Shown piece by piece: positions 1 through 7,602 of a DNA stretch of 64,000 nt. The notes below the pieces were generated by a model. It was not told where the DNA came from. It saw only the letters and a list, made by a program, of their open reading frames with translations, and made no database searches. The position numbers and the translations under genes are program-made. Numbering within the stretch: the stretch's first letter is position 1; each line of letters opens with the position of its first letter. Source of the stretch: Pelagibius sp. Alg239-R121 (GTDB lineage: Bacteria > Pseudomonadota > Alphaproteobacteria > Kiloniellales > Kiloniellaceae); contig NZ_CAMZOF010000008.1 in the NCBI RefSeq assembly GCF_947331435.1, positions 186,001 to 250,000 on the forward strand, given 5' to 3'.

Positions 1-466
1 TGAGGTCGCCAAAGTGCCGGGCATTCTCTTCCGGGCCGTGTTGAAACTCGCCTATGTCGTGCGCCATGAGGATGTCGATGCGGTCCAGACCCAGACGTTG
101 CAAACTGGCGTCATAGGAGCGCATGACGCCGTCGTAGGTGTAGTCGTAGACCGGGTGGAAGGGCAGGGGATCGATCATACCGAATTCCATGGGGTCCGGC
201 GCGGCACCTGGCACCAGCAATCGTCCGACCTTTGTGGAGAGGACATGCTGTTTGCCGCGCAGGAGGTCGCCGACAACGCGTTCGGAGCGTCCGAAGCCAT
301 AAAAGGGTGCCGTGTCCACGTAGGAAATACCTGCGGCCAGCGCGGTTTCCAACACGCCTGCAGCGTCTGAACGGTCAAGCGTGGCGAAGTTCCCGCCAAA
401 GGGAGCGCCTCCGACACCGAGCACATCGACTTCGATGTCGGTCCGGCCGATTCTTCGTTTTTGCAT
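1..466 (-). CDS. Aldo/keto reductase, sugar dehydrogenase-like (C-terminus beyond window)
   Basis: Partial gene: the 155 N-terminal residues are in the window and the C-terminus lies beyond base 1. I placed the start at the ATG reading down from 466, giving an N-terminus MQKRRIGRTDIEV typical of the family. The four catalytic residues of aldo/keto reductases are visible: Asp51 and Tyr56 in YVDTAPFYGFG, Lys79 in STKVGR and His136 in LMAHD. The overall look is that of the D-threo-aldose / L-fucose 1-dehydrogenase branch, which oxidises free sugars to lactones with NAD(P). It is divergent from an XylB-type sugar dehydrogenase (694-1452), which supports a sugar-oxidation role. The family is certain; the substrate is inferred. 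Confidence 0.85.
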   Translation of the reverse strand, partial: MQKRRIGRTDIEVDVLGVGGAPFGGNFATLDRSDAAGVLETALAAGISYVDTAPFYGFGRSERVVGDLLRGKQHVLSTKVGRLLVPGAAPDPMEFGMIDPLPFHPVYDYTYDGVMRSYDASLQRLGLDRIDILMAHDIGEFQHGPEENARHFGDL

Positions 467-693
467 CTTTGCTGCCCTTGTCGTCAGGTCGACCGGAATT
501 GTTTACTTGCCCGGCCGTAGGTTCAACATCGACGATAATGACAATCGAACTCAGAGTCTAAATGTGGGTGCTGAGTACAGGCTGTTTGCGGTCTTTCCGG
601 TTCAGCGGTTTTAGTCACCAGGTTTCGGTTCTAGACTAGGATCTGCCCAACCCCTTCTCCATCTGCTCACCTACAGCATCGAGGCTCGCTTAC

Positions 694-1452
694 ATGACCA
701 ATCGCTTTGCCACCTATCCCAGTCTTGAAGATAAAACCGTTTTCATTTCCGGCGGTGCGTCGGGAATTGGGGAGCAGATTGTGCGGGCCTTCGCCGCACA
801 AAAAGCGCGTGTCGGCTTTGTCGATCTGGACGCAGCCGCTAGTGCGGCCCTGGCGGAAGAACTCGGTCCGAACGTCATCTCCGAACTCTGTGACCTGCGA
901 GATGTGGAAAGCCTGAAGGCAGCCTTTGGCAAGTTGCAGGAAAGGATCGGGCCAGCTACGGTGCTGGTCAACAATGCCGCGCGGGACGACCGCCATTCCT
1001 GGCAGGATCTGACCGCCGAATACTTCGACGAGCGTGTTGCGACCAACCTGCGGCATATGTTCTTTGCCATTCAGGCCGTGGCGCCAGGCATGATCGAGGC
1101 AGGCGGCGGTTCCATCATCAATATGGGTTCGAATTCTTGGTGGGAAGCCGGCGGCGGGTTCCCTGCCTACGCAACCTCGAAAGCAGCCGTCCACGGACTG
1201 ACCCGGACCATGGCGCGTGACCTCGGCGACCATCGCATTCGCGTGAATACCGTTGTTCCCGGCTGGATCATGACGGATCGGCAGAAAACGCTTTGGGCAA
1301 CGGAAGAGGCTTTGGAAAACCATGTGAAACGGCAATGCCTGCCTGATCTGATCGAACCGGTTTATGTCGCGCGTATGGTGGTGTTCCTTGCGTCCGACGA
1401 CGCCGCCATGTGCACCGCCAATAACTATATGGTTGAAGCGGGCTCCATTTGA
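694..1452 (+). CDS. SDR oxidoreductase, XylB-type aldose 1-dehydrogenase
   Basis: Classical short-chain dehydrogenase of 252 aa, the usual length. The cofactor loop is GGASGIG (residues 20-26), an Asp near residue 44 suggests NAD preference, and the catalytic pair is Tyr159/Lys163 in YATSKAA with a Ser in MGSNS before it. Segments such as NNAARDDRH, NLRHM, QAVAPGM, VVPG and FLASDDAAMCT closely recall the Caulobacter-type D-xylose 1-dehydrogenase. It would oxidise an aldose to its lactone in the cytoplasm as the first step of a non-phosphorylative sugar pathway. The start ATG at 694 precedes TNRFATYPSLEDK, the normal N-terminus of this subgroup. The exact sugar (xylose, arabinose, galactose or fucose) cannot be read from sequence. 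Confidence 0.85.
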   Translation: MTNRFATYPSLEDKTVFISGGASGIGEQIVRAFAAQKARVGFVDLDAAASAALAEELGPNVISELCDLRDVESLKAAFGKLQERIGPATVLVNNAARDDRHSWQDLTAEYFDERVATNLRHMFFAIQAVAPGMIEAGGGSIINMGSNSWWEAGGGFPAYATSKAAVHGLTRTMARDLGDHRIRVNTVVPGWIMTDRQKTLWATEEALENHVKRQCLPDLIEPVYVARMVVFLASDDAAMCTANNYMVEAGSI

Positions 1453-1473
1453 GAGCGGGTGCGGTTATTTCGG

Positions 1474-1488
1474 CTCCGATAATCGGAG
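1474..1488. repeat. 15-bp palindrome between SDR and LysE-type genes
   Basis: CTCCGAT-A-ATCGGAG is a perfect inverted repeat with 7-bp arms and one central base, lying in the short gap between the SDR stop and the LysE-type start. It is too tight for a good RNA hairpin and has no T-tract, so a protein-binding site for regulation of the exporter is more likely than a terminator. Function is inferred only. Confidence 0.4.
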
Positions 1489-1546
1489 ACTGTTACATCG
1501 AGGCGGGTAAGCTATGCTCGCCTCGAAAATCTCCTTGGAGTATCCC

Positions 1547-2185
1547 ATGCTGAATGGCGCATTACTTTTAGGTTTCGTCGCGGCGGCGCTCGTCGTCCTC
1601 GTCCTGCCCGGCCCCGGCGTGTTCTATGTGATGGCACGGACGCTTGGCCAAGGAACGCGGGCGGGGCTGATTTCAGCCTTGGGATTGTCCGTCGGGGTGT
1701 TTGCACATGTAGCCGCGGCTGTTGCCGGGCTTTCAGCCATTCTGACAACTTCGGCAACCGCTTTCGAAGTTGTCAGAATGTTGGGAGCTGGATACCTGAT
1801 TTACCTTGGCCTGAGCGCCCTTTTGTCTGCAAGAAAAACGAAAGCCGGCGCGGTAACCGCAGCAAGCTCTCTGCCGAGCGGACGCATCTTTCGAGATGGG
1901 GTGATCGTCAGCATTCTAAATCCAAAGATTGCGGTCTTCTTTCTGGCTTTTCTGCCGCAGTTCGTCGATCAGGCCCTGGGTGCGGTGCCGCTGCAGATCC
2001 TGCTGCTCGGCCTTATCTATGCCGCACTGGCGGTGATGACCGACGGCAGCTACGCCCTGCTGGCCGGCAACCTGCGTCACCGGTTGCGCGGGCGATTGGT
2101 CCAGGGGTCGCTGCCCCAATACTTCAGCGGCTTTGTCTACTTGGGTTTGGGTCTGCATACATTGCTGACTGGGCGGCGGGATTGA
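1547..2185 (+). CDS. LysE/RhtB-family exporter
   Basis: Inner-membrane transporter of about 212 aa with the LysE/RhtB pattern: an N-terminal hydrophobic helix ending in LPGPGVFYVMARTLGQG, a glycine-rich second helix (GLISALGLSVGVF) and a conserved NPKIAVFFLAFLPQF segment. The family exports amino acids or related small metabolites. I prefer the ATG at 1547 over the one at 1514 because TTGGAG lies about 6 bases before it and the protein then begins MLNGALLLGF, directly at the first helix. A perfect 16-bp inverted repeat lies inside the gene (1738-1780). Substrate unknown. Confidence 0.88.
   Translation: MLNGALLLGFVAAALVVLVLPGPGVFYVMARTLGQGTRAGLISALGLSVGVFAHVAAAVAGLSAILTTSATAFEVVRMLGAGYLIYLGLSALLSARKTKAGAVTAASSLPSGRIFRDGVIVSILNPKIAVFFLAFLPQFVDQALGAVPLQILLLGLIYAALAVMTDGSYALLAGNLRHRLRGRLVQGSLPQYFSGFVYLGLGLHTLLTGRRD
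1738..1780. repeat. Perfect 16-bp inverted repeat inside the LysE-type gene
   Basis: CATTCTGACAACTTCG (1738-1753) and its exact reverse complement CGAAGTTGTCAGAATG (1765-1780) flank an 11-base loop. Transcribed in either direction it would form a strong stem in the middle of the coding sequence. The reading frame runs through it without disturbance. Confidence 0.9.
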
Positions 2186-2229
2186 TCCGTGAGGTCCGCT
2201 AAATCGTGCTCAAATGAAGGGACTCGCTT

Positions 2230-3021
2230 GTGAGCAGCAGCCATCCCGAGATGGAACGTGAAGTTACAGTCAGGATGATCGTCTATATGGCCGACGAGCT
2301 GGCCGGGTGGTGCGGCAAGGCTACAGAGTTGAGCGCAAACCCAGATCTGCTGGGTTTGGTTGTCGAGCCACATTACCATGGAATTCTACTGGGATTTGCG
2401 TACGACGAGCATGCCCTGTTCGATGATGCCGTCGACGTTTTGTGGAGCTACGACATCATCGAACCTGTCGTGGCCTACGGCGAGGCCGAGACTGTCTTTC
2501 CACGAGTGCCGAACTTCAGTGAAGCCTATCCCGGCGCCCTTCGATTTATTTTAAGTCGCGAGGCGATCCCAAAGAATGCAAGGCGGGTGTATGACGAGAA
2601 GGACAAATTTGGATATGTGTTCGCGAAGTTCGTCACATGGATTGAGTGCTATATGGACGTTCCGGCCGGTGAGCTCCACGATCTCAACGAGGTCTCGGAG
2701 ATCGTTCGTCTCCTCGCCAGTCTTGGCTATCTCGTCAAATCGGACGGCAGCTACAATTTGACGGAGGCAGCTCATTTGCTGGCCGAAAAGTGTCTGGAAC
2801 CGGAGAAGGAAGCGCGCGACCATGCTGGGCTTCGTCAAGAGATGAATGACATGCCGCTGTCCACGCAAACGTTGATAGCCGTTTTTGCTTTGCTGCGTCG
2901 AGCCGACAAAGCAGTGAAGTTCCTGCACTGGCGGCATGGTTGGAAACTCGAAAAAGCCCGGCTGGCTATTGCTCTGTGTTATCCGAAGCTCCAACTGGCG
3001 CAGACGAAAGGCACATCTTGA
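2230..3021 (+). CDS. Unrecognised 263-aa protein
   Basis: I do not recognise this gene. It is a 263-aa soluble-looking protein with no signal peptide or membrane helix. Its start is GTG at 2230, read as MSSSHPEMERE. The middle part (about residues 155-190: LNEVSEIVRLLASLGYLVKS then YNLTEAAHLLAEK) resembles a winged-helix unit, and the C-terminus is basic (FLHWRHGWKLEKAR), so nucleic-acid binding is possible but unproven. Codon use is like that of its neighbours. It stands alone, downstream of and separate from the exporter gene, and is convergent with a degraded gene on the other strand. Confidence 0.7.
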   Translation: MSSSHPEMEREVTVRMIVYMADELAGWCGKATELSANPDLLGLVVEPHYHGILLGFAYDEHALFDDAVDVLWSYDIIEPVVAYGEAETVFPRVPNFSEAYPGALRFILSREAIPKNARRVYDEKDKFGYVFAKFVTWIECYMDVPAGELHDLNEVSEIVRLLASLGYLVKSDGSYNLTEAAHLLAEKCLEPEKEARDHAGLRQEMNDMPLSTQTLIAVFALLRRADKAVKFLHWRHGWKLEKARLAIALCYPKLQLAQTKGTS

Positions 3022-3364
3022 AGTGTTGAGCAAAAAGACCTACTGGGCTCGGGCTCATGCGCAGCATCAGTGGCAAGGCCTTACGTCGCTCATCGGTCAG
3101 TTTATAGGCACGGACGACGTGAGCAATCTCCTCTGCGACAGCGGTTTTGTCCACCTTGCTCAGCCCACGCAGAAATAGGTGCGTTCAGAAAAGATCGTTG
3201 GGCGAGCGTTTGGAAGTCATGATAGAAGCGTTTTCCCGCCGCAGAACACAAACCAACGTGTATTTGTCGTCGTTGCTGAGATCGTTGAAAAGCTCGAAGA
3301 ATTTGGGACCCCCAGTCCTTTGAGTTGAGCCGTCGCTGATTGTTATTCCGACCGTAAGGCCTTT
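2966..3364 (-). pseudogene. Gene remnant with a single in-frame TGA
   Basis: On the minus strand one frame is open from 3364 to 2966 except for a TGA at 3187-3185. The upstream part reads SDGSTQRTGGPKFFELFNDL and continues to KRSPNDLF. After the stop the same frame continues THLFLRGLSKVDKTAVAEE and YKLTDERRKALPL. Both halves have protein-like composition and no frameshift is needed to join them. No ATG, GTG or TTG start is seen upstream, the 5' end runs into the lyase gene, and the far 3' end overlaps the convergent gene at 2230-3021. I read it as a small protein gene inactivated by a nonsense change and loss of its start. An intact short ORF beginning at the GTG at 3154 is an alternative. 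Confidence 0.4.
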
Positions 3365-4446
3365 TCATGCCGGGTGACGGCTTCGGCCATGGCTTCCGTA
3401 TTGACTTCGAGGCTGTCGAACAGATGTCCCGTCCACATCAGGGCGCCGGAGGTGAAAAGAAAGGTCTCTGGCACGACAAGCCATTCCGCGATCCAGACGC
3501 CGCCCGAACGCTCGTGCTGATGTAGAGTGAGCTCGCCGATCTGCTCGCTGCGCTGCCGGCCCAGCCGGGCCACGGCTTCACCGAATTCGGACGCCCGCTG
3601 GTTCTTCTTATGGAGCATGGAGGAGGAGGCACCCTTGCCGATTTCGTAACCTTCGCAGATCTCGCCGATATCCGAGGACGAGAGCAGATTGATATTGTGA
3701 GAGATCTTGCAGAGCGACGCGCAGAGGCTGCCGAGCGATGTCACGATGTCGGCGACGGCATCGCGGGCGTTTTGCCAATGAGGGTCGGCAATTTGCAGGC
3801 CTAGTGTAGCAGCTACCGCCTGCTTGACCGCCAGACCCGTATTGCCCTCATACCTGCTGAGATCGCCGACAGGTCCTCCCATCTGAACCAACAAGCCGCG
3901 GGCGGCAGAGTCTTCAAGCGCCGCTTTCCTGCGCTTCAATTCACTCATCCAGACCCTCAGCTTCGTGCCGAGGGATATCGGCAGTGCGAATTGACCATTC
4001 GTGCGTCCCATCATTCTTGTGACGGCGTTGGCTTCCGCCAACTGCTCCAACCGGTCCATCACTCGATTGAGCTGAATCTGGATGGCATCGGTGCTCTGTT
4101 TCATCTGGAGCGACAGCGCCGTATCCATGATGTCCTGGGTTGTTGCCAGGTAGTGGACATAGGAACCCTGTTCGGACCCGGCCAGGGAGCGCATTTGATT
4201 AACCAGGCCGACGATAGGGCGTCCTACGACGCTCATATCTTCGGCCAGACGGGAACGATCTATCTGTGCGGCGGAAATCGCTTCAATGGTGTCTGCCGCC
4301 ACCGTTGGGATCAGGCCTTCCTGCGCCTGGCATCGCGCCAGAACCTGTTCAACCCGCACCCAGGTTGAAACGGTCTCGCTCTCCGACCAGATGCGCCGCA
4401 TATCGGACGTCGAAAAGCTGTCGCGATACAGCGCCCAGTCAAGCAT
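3343..4446 (-). CDS. Fumarase/aspartase-superfamily lyase, PcaB-like
   Basis: Member of the adenylosuccinate lyase / 3-carboxy-cis,cis-muconate cycloisomerase group, about 367 aa. It shows YLATTQDIMDTALSLQ, the TxQDxxDTA block with acid-base residues, and the mobile signature loop GASSSMLHKKNQRASEFGE. That loop keeps the Ser, Met, Lys and Asn of the family but has Leu and Gln where Pro is usual. I chose the ATG at 4446 (MLDWALYRDSFS): it overlaps the tctA stop as ATGCTTGA and GGAGGCCTGGAGG sits just before it, so the two genes are translationally coupled. The lyase therefore probably acts on the compound the Tct system imports, by beta-elimination or cycloisomerisation of a polycarboxylate. 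Substrate not identifiable. Confidence 0.8.
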   Translation of the reverse strand: MLDWALYRDSFSTSDMRRIWSESETVSTWVRVEQVLARCQAQEGLIPTVAADTIEAISAAQIDRSRLAEDMSVVGRPIVGLVNQMRSLAGSEQGSYVHYLATTQDIMDTALSLQMKQSTDAIQIQLNRVMDRLEQLAEANAVTRMMGRTNGQFALPISLGTKLRVWMSELKRRKAALEDSAARGLLVQMGGPVGDLSRYEGNTGLAVKQAVAATLGLQIADPHWQNARDAVADIVTSLGSLCASLCKISHNINLLSSSDIGEICEGYEIGKGASSSMLHKKNQRASEFGEAVARLGRQRSEQIGELTLHQHERSGGVWIAEWLVVPETFLFTSGALMWTGHLFDSLEVNTEAMAEAVTRHEKALRSE

Positions 4447-5974
4447 CCTCCAGGCCTCCACTGGCAAGCTTGCGGTCCTTCATGATACCACGAATGCGAA
4501 AGGCCATGGCTGCCAGACCGACCAGCAGGAAGGCCAGCGCGATCGGCCGCTCAATGAAGATCAAGGCGCCACCGTCGGACATCAGCATAGACTGACGGAA
4601 GGTCTCTTCTGCGCCCTTGGCCAGCACGAATGAAATGACGAAGGCGGCGACGTTGAAGTCGTACTTACGCATCAGCCAGCCGCCGAAGCCCGCGAAAGTC
4701 ATGACCGTGACGTCGAACAGCGATCCCCGCGCCGAATAGGCCGCGACGAAGGTTGTTAGAAAGATCAGCGGGTAAAGCACTTGGGTCGGGATCTTCAATA
4801 TCAAACGGGCGACCTGGGTTGCACCGAAATATCCGATCAGACCATAGGCGGCGATCCCGAATATCCCACAGGCGAAGAGCTTGTAGACCAGTTCCTTGTC
4901 GGTCAGGAACAGCGTCGGACCGACCTGGATTCCATGGATCAGGAATACGCCGAGCAGGATTGCGCCGATCGTCGAGCCGGGAATCCCAAGGGTCAGCAGG
5001 GGCGCCATGGAGGGGCCTGAAACGGCGTTGTTGGCTGCTTCCGGAGCCGCGACCCCTTCCAGTGCACCCTTGCCCCATTGTTCCGGATTTTTTGCGCGGC
5101 GTTTGCCTTCACCGTAGGAAATAAAGGCGGCGATGGCAGAGCCCAATCCGGGAAGAACGCCGATGCCGGCGCCGATCAAACCGCCGCGCAGGGCGTGTGG
5201 CAGGCAGGGTTTGTATTCCTGCCAGGTCAGGCTGTTGCCATCGTCGAAAGATTTATTGCTTTCAACTTCCCGCGTGTCGTCTTCGGTCGGGTTCGCGGTT
5301 TTGCGACGCTCCTCGAACTGAGCGAAGACCTCACCGAGAACGAAGACACCGATCATCAGTGGCACCAGACCGATCCCGTTCGACAGCTCGAAAGAACCGA
5401 AGGTATAGCGCTCCTCGCCTGAAATGGGATCCAGACCGACCATGGCGACGAGAATTCCGATCAGCGCCGAAGCCAGGCCCTTGAGGATTGATTTTCCAAT
5501 AACCGAGCCGATTACCACAAAGGCCGCGAAATAGATCGCGAAAGTCTCGGGCGGTCCCAGTTTCAAAGCCAGGGCGGCGATGAAGCCAACACCGATGACC
5601 AGCATGATGTCACCCATGAAGTCGCCGATGATCGAGGAGATCGTGGCAACCTTCATGGCCTTTCCCGCCTTGCCCAGACGGGCCAGCGGATAGCCGTCGA
5701 GCTGGGTCGCCGCCGAGGCGGCCGTGCCGGGCGTATTGAACAGGATTGCCGCTATCGAGCCGCCGTAACGGCCGGACTTTCCGATCACGTAGAGAAAGGC
5801 CAGGGCGAAAAGTGGCGGCATGTAGAAAGTGATCGGCAGAAGCATGGCAATGGCGGCTGAAGCCGTCAGGCCAGGCGTAGCGCCGACGATCATGCCGACG
5901 ACCGCGGCCAGCAGAATGGCCAGCAGAAGAACCGGATCAGTGACGACGGAGAGAAGTGCAGGGAAGATTTCCAT
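4439..5974 (-). CDS. tctA: Tripartite tricarboxylate transporter large permease TctA
   Basis: Large membrane subunit (511 aa, normal length) of a tripartite tricarboxylate transporter. It has around 12 hydrophobic segments and family hallmarks: GATPGLTASAAIAMLLPITF near the N-terminus, GSIAAILFNTPGTAASAATQ near residue 80, and the repeat-like GVLPGLGSAIAAFISYGEGK with APEAANNAVSGPSMAPLLTLGIPGS in the second half. It would import a carboxylate using an ion gradient, fed by the periplasmic TctC protein. It sits between tctB and the lyase gene in one minus-strand operon and overlaps the lyase start. Confidence 0.95.
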   Translation of the reverse strand: MEIFPALLSVVTDPVLLLAILLAAVVGMIVGATPGLTASAAIAMLLPITFYMPPLFALAFLYVIGKSGRYGGSIAAILFNTPGTAASAATQLDGYPLARLGKAGKAMKVATISSIIGDFMGDIMLVIGVGFIAALALKLGPPETFAIYFAAFVVIGSVIGKSILKGLASALIGILVAMVGLDPISGEERYTFGSFELSNGIGLVPLMIGVFVLGEVFAQFEERRKTANPTEDDTREVESNKSFDDGNSLTWQEYKPCLPHALRGGLIGAGIGVLPGLGSAIAAFISYGEGKRRAKNPEQWGKGALEGVAAPEAANNAVSGPSMAPLLTLGIPGSTIGAILLGVFLIHGIQVGPTLFLTDKELVYKLFACGIFGIAAYGLIGYFGATQVARLILKIPTQVLYPLIFLTTFVAAYSARGSLFDVTVMTFAGFGGWLMRKYDFNVAAFVISFVLAKGAEETFRQSMLMSDGGALIFIERPIALAFLLVGLAAMAFRIRGIMKDRKLASGGLEDA

Positions 5975-5980
5975 TATTTC

Positions 5981-6451
5981 TTACTCTCTGATCGCATCCA
6001 GCAGATCGAAGACCTCGCCGAATGGCGGGAAGACCCCTAGAAGTTCGAAAAAGACGATGTGGAAGATGAGCGGACAAAGCACGGCTGATAGGGCCAGTCC
6101 AATCCAACTGCGGACCCCAAAGGCGTAAAGCGCGACCGGGGCAACGAGCGCCGTGGGAAGAAGGTATCCGAACCACTGTAAAGACTGTTGATAGATCACA
6201 GCCAACAGGAACAGGCCAATCACCTGCAGCGATGCATCGTCAGCTATGGGGCTATCTGCCGCACGCTCCGTGGCTGGTCTCCGCACGCACGCCAGCTTCA
6301 GCCCGGAAATGATCAGCAATCCGAGTGCCGCGCCGAAGGGAACGATACCGGCCCAGGTTTCGCCGGTTGAGGCGCTCGGCACCTGCCAGGCCCCCCAAAG
6401 TGCCGCGATGCTGAGTACCGCCAGAACTATGCCTTCGAGGATCGCACGCAT
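5981..6451 (-). CDS. tctB: Tripartite tricarboxylate transporter small subunit TctB
   Basis: Small membrane subunit of the Tct importer, about 156 aa with four hydrophobic stretches (ILEGIVLAVLSIAALWGAW, IVPFGAALGLLIISGLKLA, VIGLFLLAVIYQQSLQWFG and a C-terminal pair). The start is the ATG at 6451, preceded by AGGAAGG at about 8 bases. The frame stays open further upstream, but that extension has no transmembrane character and runs into tctC. Only 6 bases separate its stop from the tctA start, so the two subunits are co-translated. The protein partners TctA in the inner membrane. Confidence 0.88.
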   Translation of the reverse strand: MRAILEGIVLAVLSIAALWGAWQVPSASTGETWAGIVPFGAALGLLIISGLKLACVRRPATERAADSPIADDASLQVIGLFLLAVIYQQSLQWFGYLLPTALVAPVALYAFGVRSWIGLALSAVLCPLIFHIVFFELLGVFPPFGEVFDLLDAIRE

Positions 6452-6527
6452 GGCGAACGCCTTCCTGTTACTTTTTGCCAACAGAGGGACGTCCGAACGG
6501 ATCTGTATCCGCCCGGACGTTGGGCAC

Positions 6528-7487
6528 CTATTTGCCAAGCCCGGCAATCAGTGGCTCTGCGTCGGCTTTCATGGTTGTCAGCCCGGTCTTTGCATCCGAT
6601 CCGGTCTGGTAAACCGGGCCTGTACCGCGTTTGACCAAGAGTTCAGCGAATTCGGGTTTTGCTGTGATCTTCTCCAAGGCCGTTTCCAATTTTGTCACGA
6701 TCTCGGACGGCGTGCCCTTGGGCGCGAAGACGATGACAGGCGACGAGACGGCAGCGAAGGGAACACCCAGTTCACCGAACGATGGCACCGCAGCCATGAT
6801 TTCGTCGCGGTCTTTGCTGTTGACCGCCAGTGCGCGAAGCTGTTCCTCGAAACCGGCCAACTGCTGAACGCCGAGGAAACCGAAGTCTGCCTGTGCGCCG
6901 ATGAGCGCAGCGCGGGTTGGTCCGCCGCCTTTGAAGGGGACATCCTGGGCTTCGATATCGTTTTTCGCCAGGAAGCCGAGGCCGGCGACAAAGTGGAAGC
7001 CACCGCGTCCGGAATGCGCCCAACGCAGTGAGCCCGGTTTGGCCTTGGCGGCATCAATAACATCCTGAACGGATTGAAAAGGGCTGTCCTTCGGAACCAT
7101 GATCGAGGTTTTAAGCTGTCCGACCTGGGCAACGAAATCGAAGGATTCCAGCGCGTCGATCTTGGTTTCGCGCATCATGGTCGACAGCAGAAAAGAGCCG
7201 CCTGAAGTCATCATCATGGTGTAGCCATCCGGCTTTGCCCGAACGACGGCATTGGCACCATTGAGGCCACCCGAGCCCGGCTTGTTGACGACGACCACGG
7301 GCACGTCCAGCACACCTTCCGCTGCGGCCGAAATGGCGCGGGCGTAGGCATCGGTGCCGCCGCCAGCCTTGTAGGGCACGACCAGATTGATCGGTCGTCT
7401 CGGCCAATCCGCTGCTAAGCTGCCGGTTGCAACTGCGGTTACGGTGGCTGCCGCGACCAGCCCCGCAAAGAATGATCTCCGTTTCAT
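6528..7487 (-). CDS. tctC: Tct-family periplasmic substrate-binding protein
   Basis: Periplasmic binding protein of 319 aa in the Bug/TctC family. It has a clear Sec signal (MKRRSFFAGLVAAATVTAV, cleavage after SLA or nearby), then ADWPRRPINLVVPYKAGGGT, the standard first strand and ligand loop, and VVNKPGSGGLNGANAVVRA. It captures a carboxylated ligand and delivers it to TctA/TctB. First gene of the tctC-tctB-tctA-lyase operon and divergent from a LysR regulator gene, with the shared control region at 7488-7602. Ligand specificity is not predictable in this family. Confidence 0.93.
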   Translation of the reverse strand: MKRRSFFAGLVAAATVTAVATGSLAADWPRRPINLVVPYKAGGGTDAYARAISAAAEGVLDVPVVVVNKPGSGGLNGANAVVRAKPDGYTMMMTSGGSFLLSTMMRETKIDALESFDFVAQVGQLKTSIMVPKDSPFQSVQDVIDAAKAKPGSLRWAHSGRGGFHFVAGLGFLAKNDIEAQDVPFKGGGPTRAALIGAQADFGFLGVQQLAGFEEQLRALAVNSKDRDEIMAAVPSFGELGVPFAAVSSPVIVFAPKGTPSEIVTKLETALEKITAKPEFAELLVKRGTGPVYQTGSDAKTGLTTMKADAEPLIAGLGK

Positions 7488-7545
7488 CTCGTCCTCCCTC
7501 TAGTTTGTCGGGATCTTTATGCCACAAGGAAAGAGTTGCTAAAAA

Positions 7546-7570
7546 TGCAAATATATTTAGTTTACTTGCA
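7546..7570. promoter_or_regulatory. Candidate LysR operator in the tctC / lysR divergent region
   Basis: TGCAA (7546-7550) and TTGCA (7566-7570) form an inverted repeat separated by 15 AT-rich bases, within the 115-bp region between the divergent tctC and LysR genes. LysR-type regulators typically bind dyads with a T-N11-A core in just such a place and control both genes. The match is to general position and symmetry, not to a known site. Confidence 0.4.
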
Positions 7571-7602
7571 AAAATAGAAAGTGATAACAGCAAGGCGGCG
7601 CC

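Noticed and set aside
3185-3187. TGA as a selenocysteine codon
   Set aside because: No SECIS-like stem follows and there is no selenoprotein family; a nonsense change or sequencing error is more likely.
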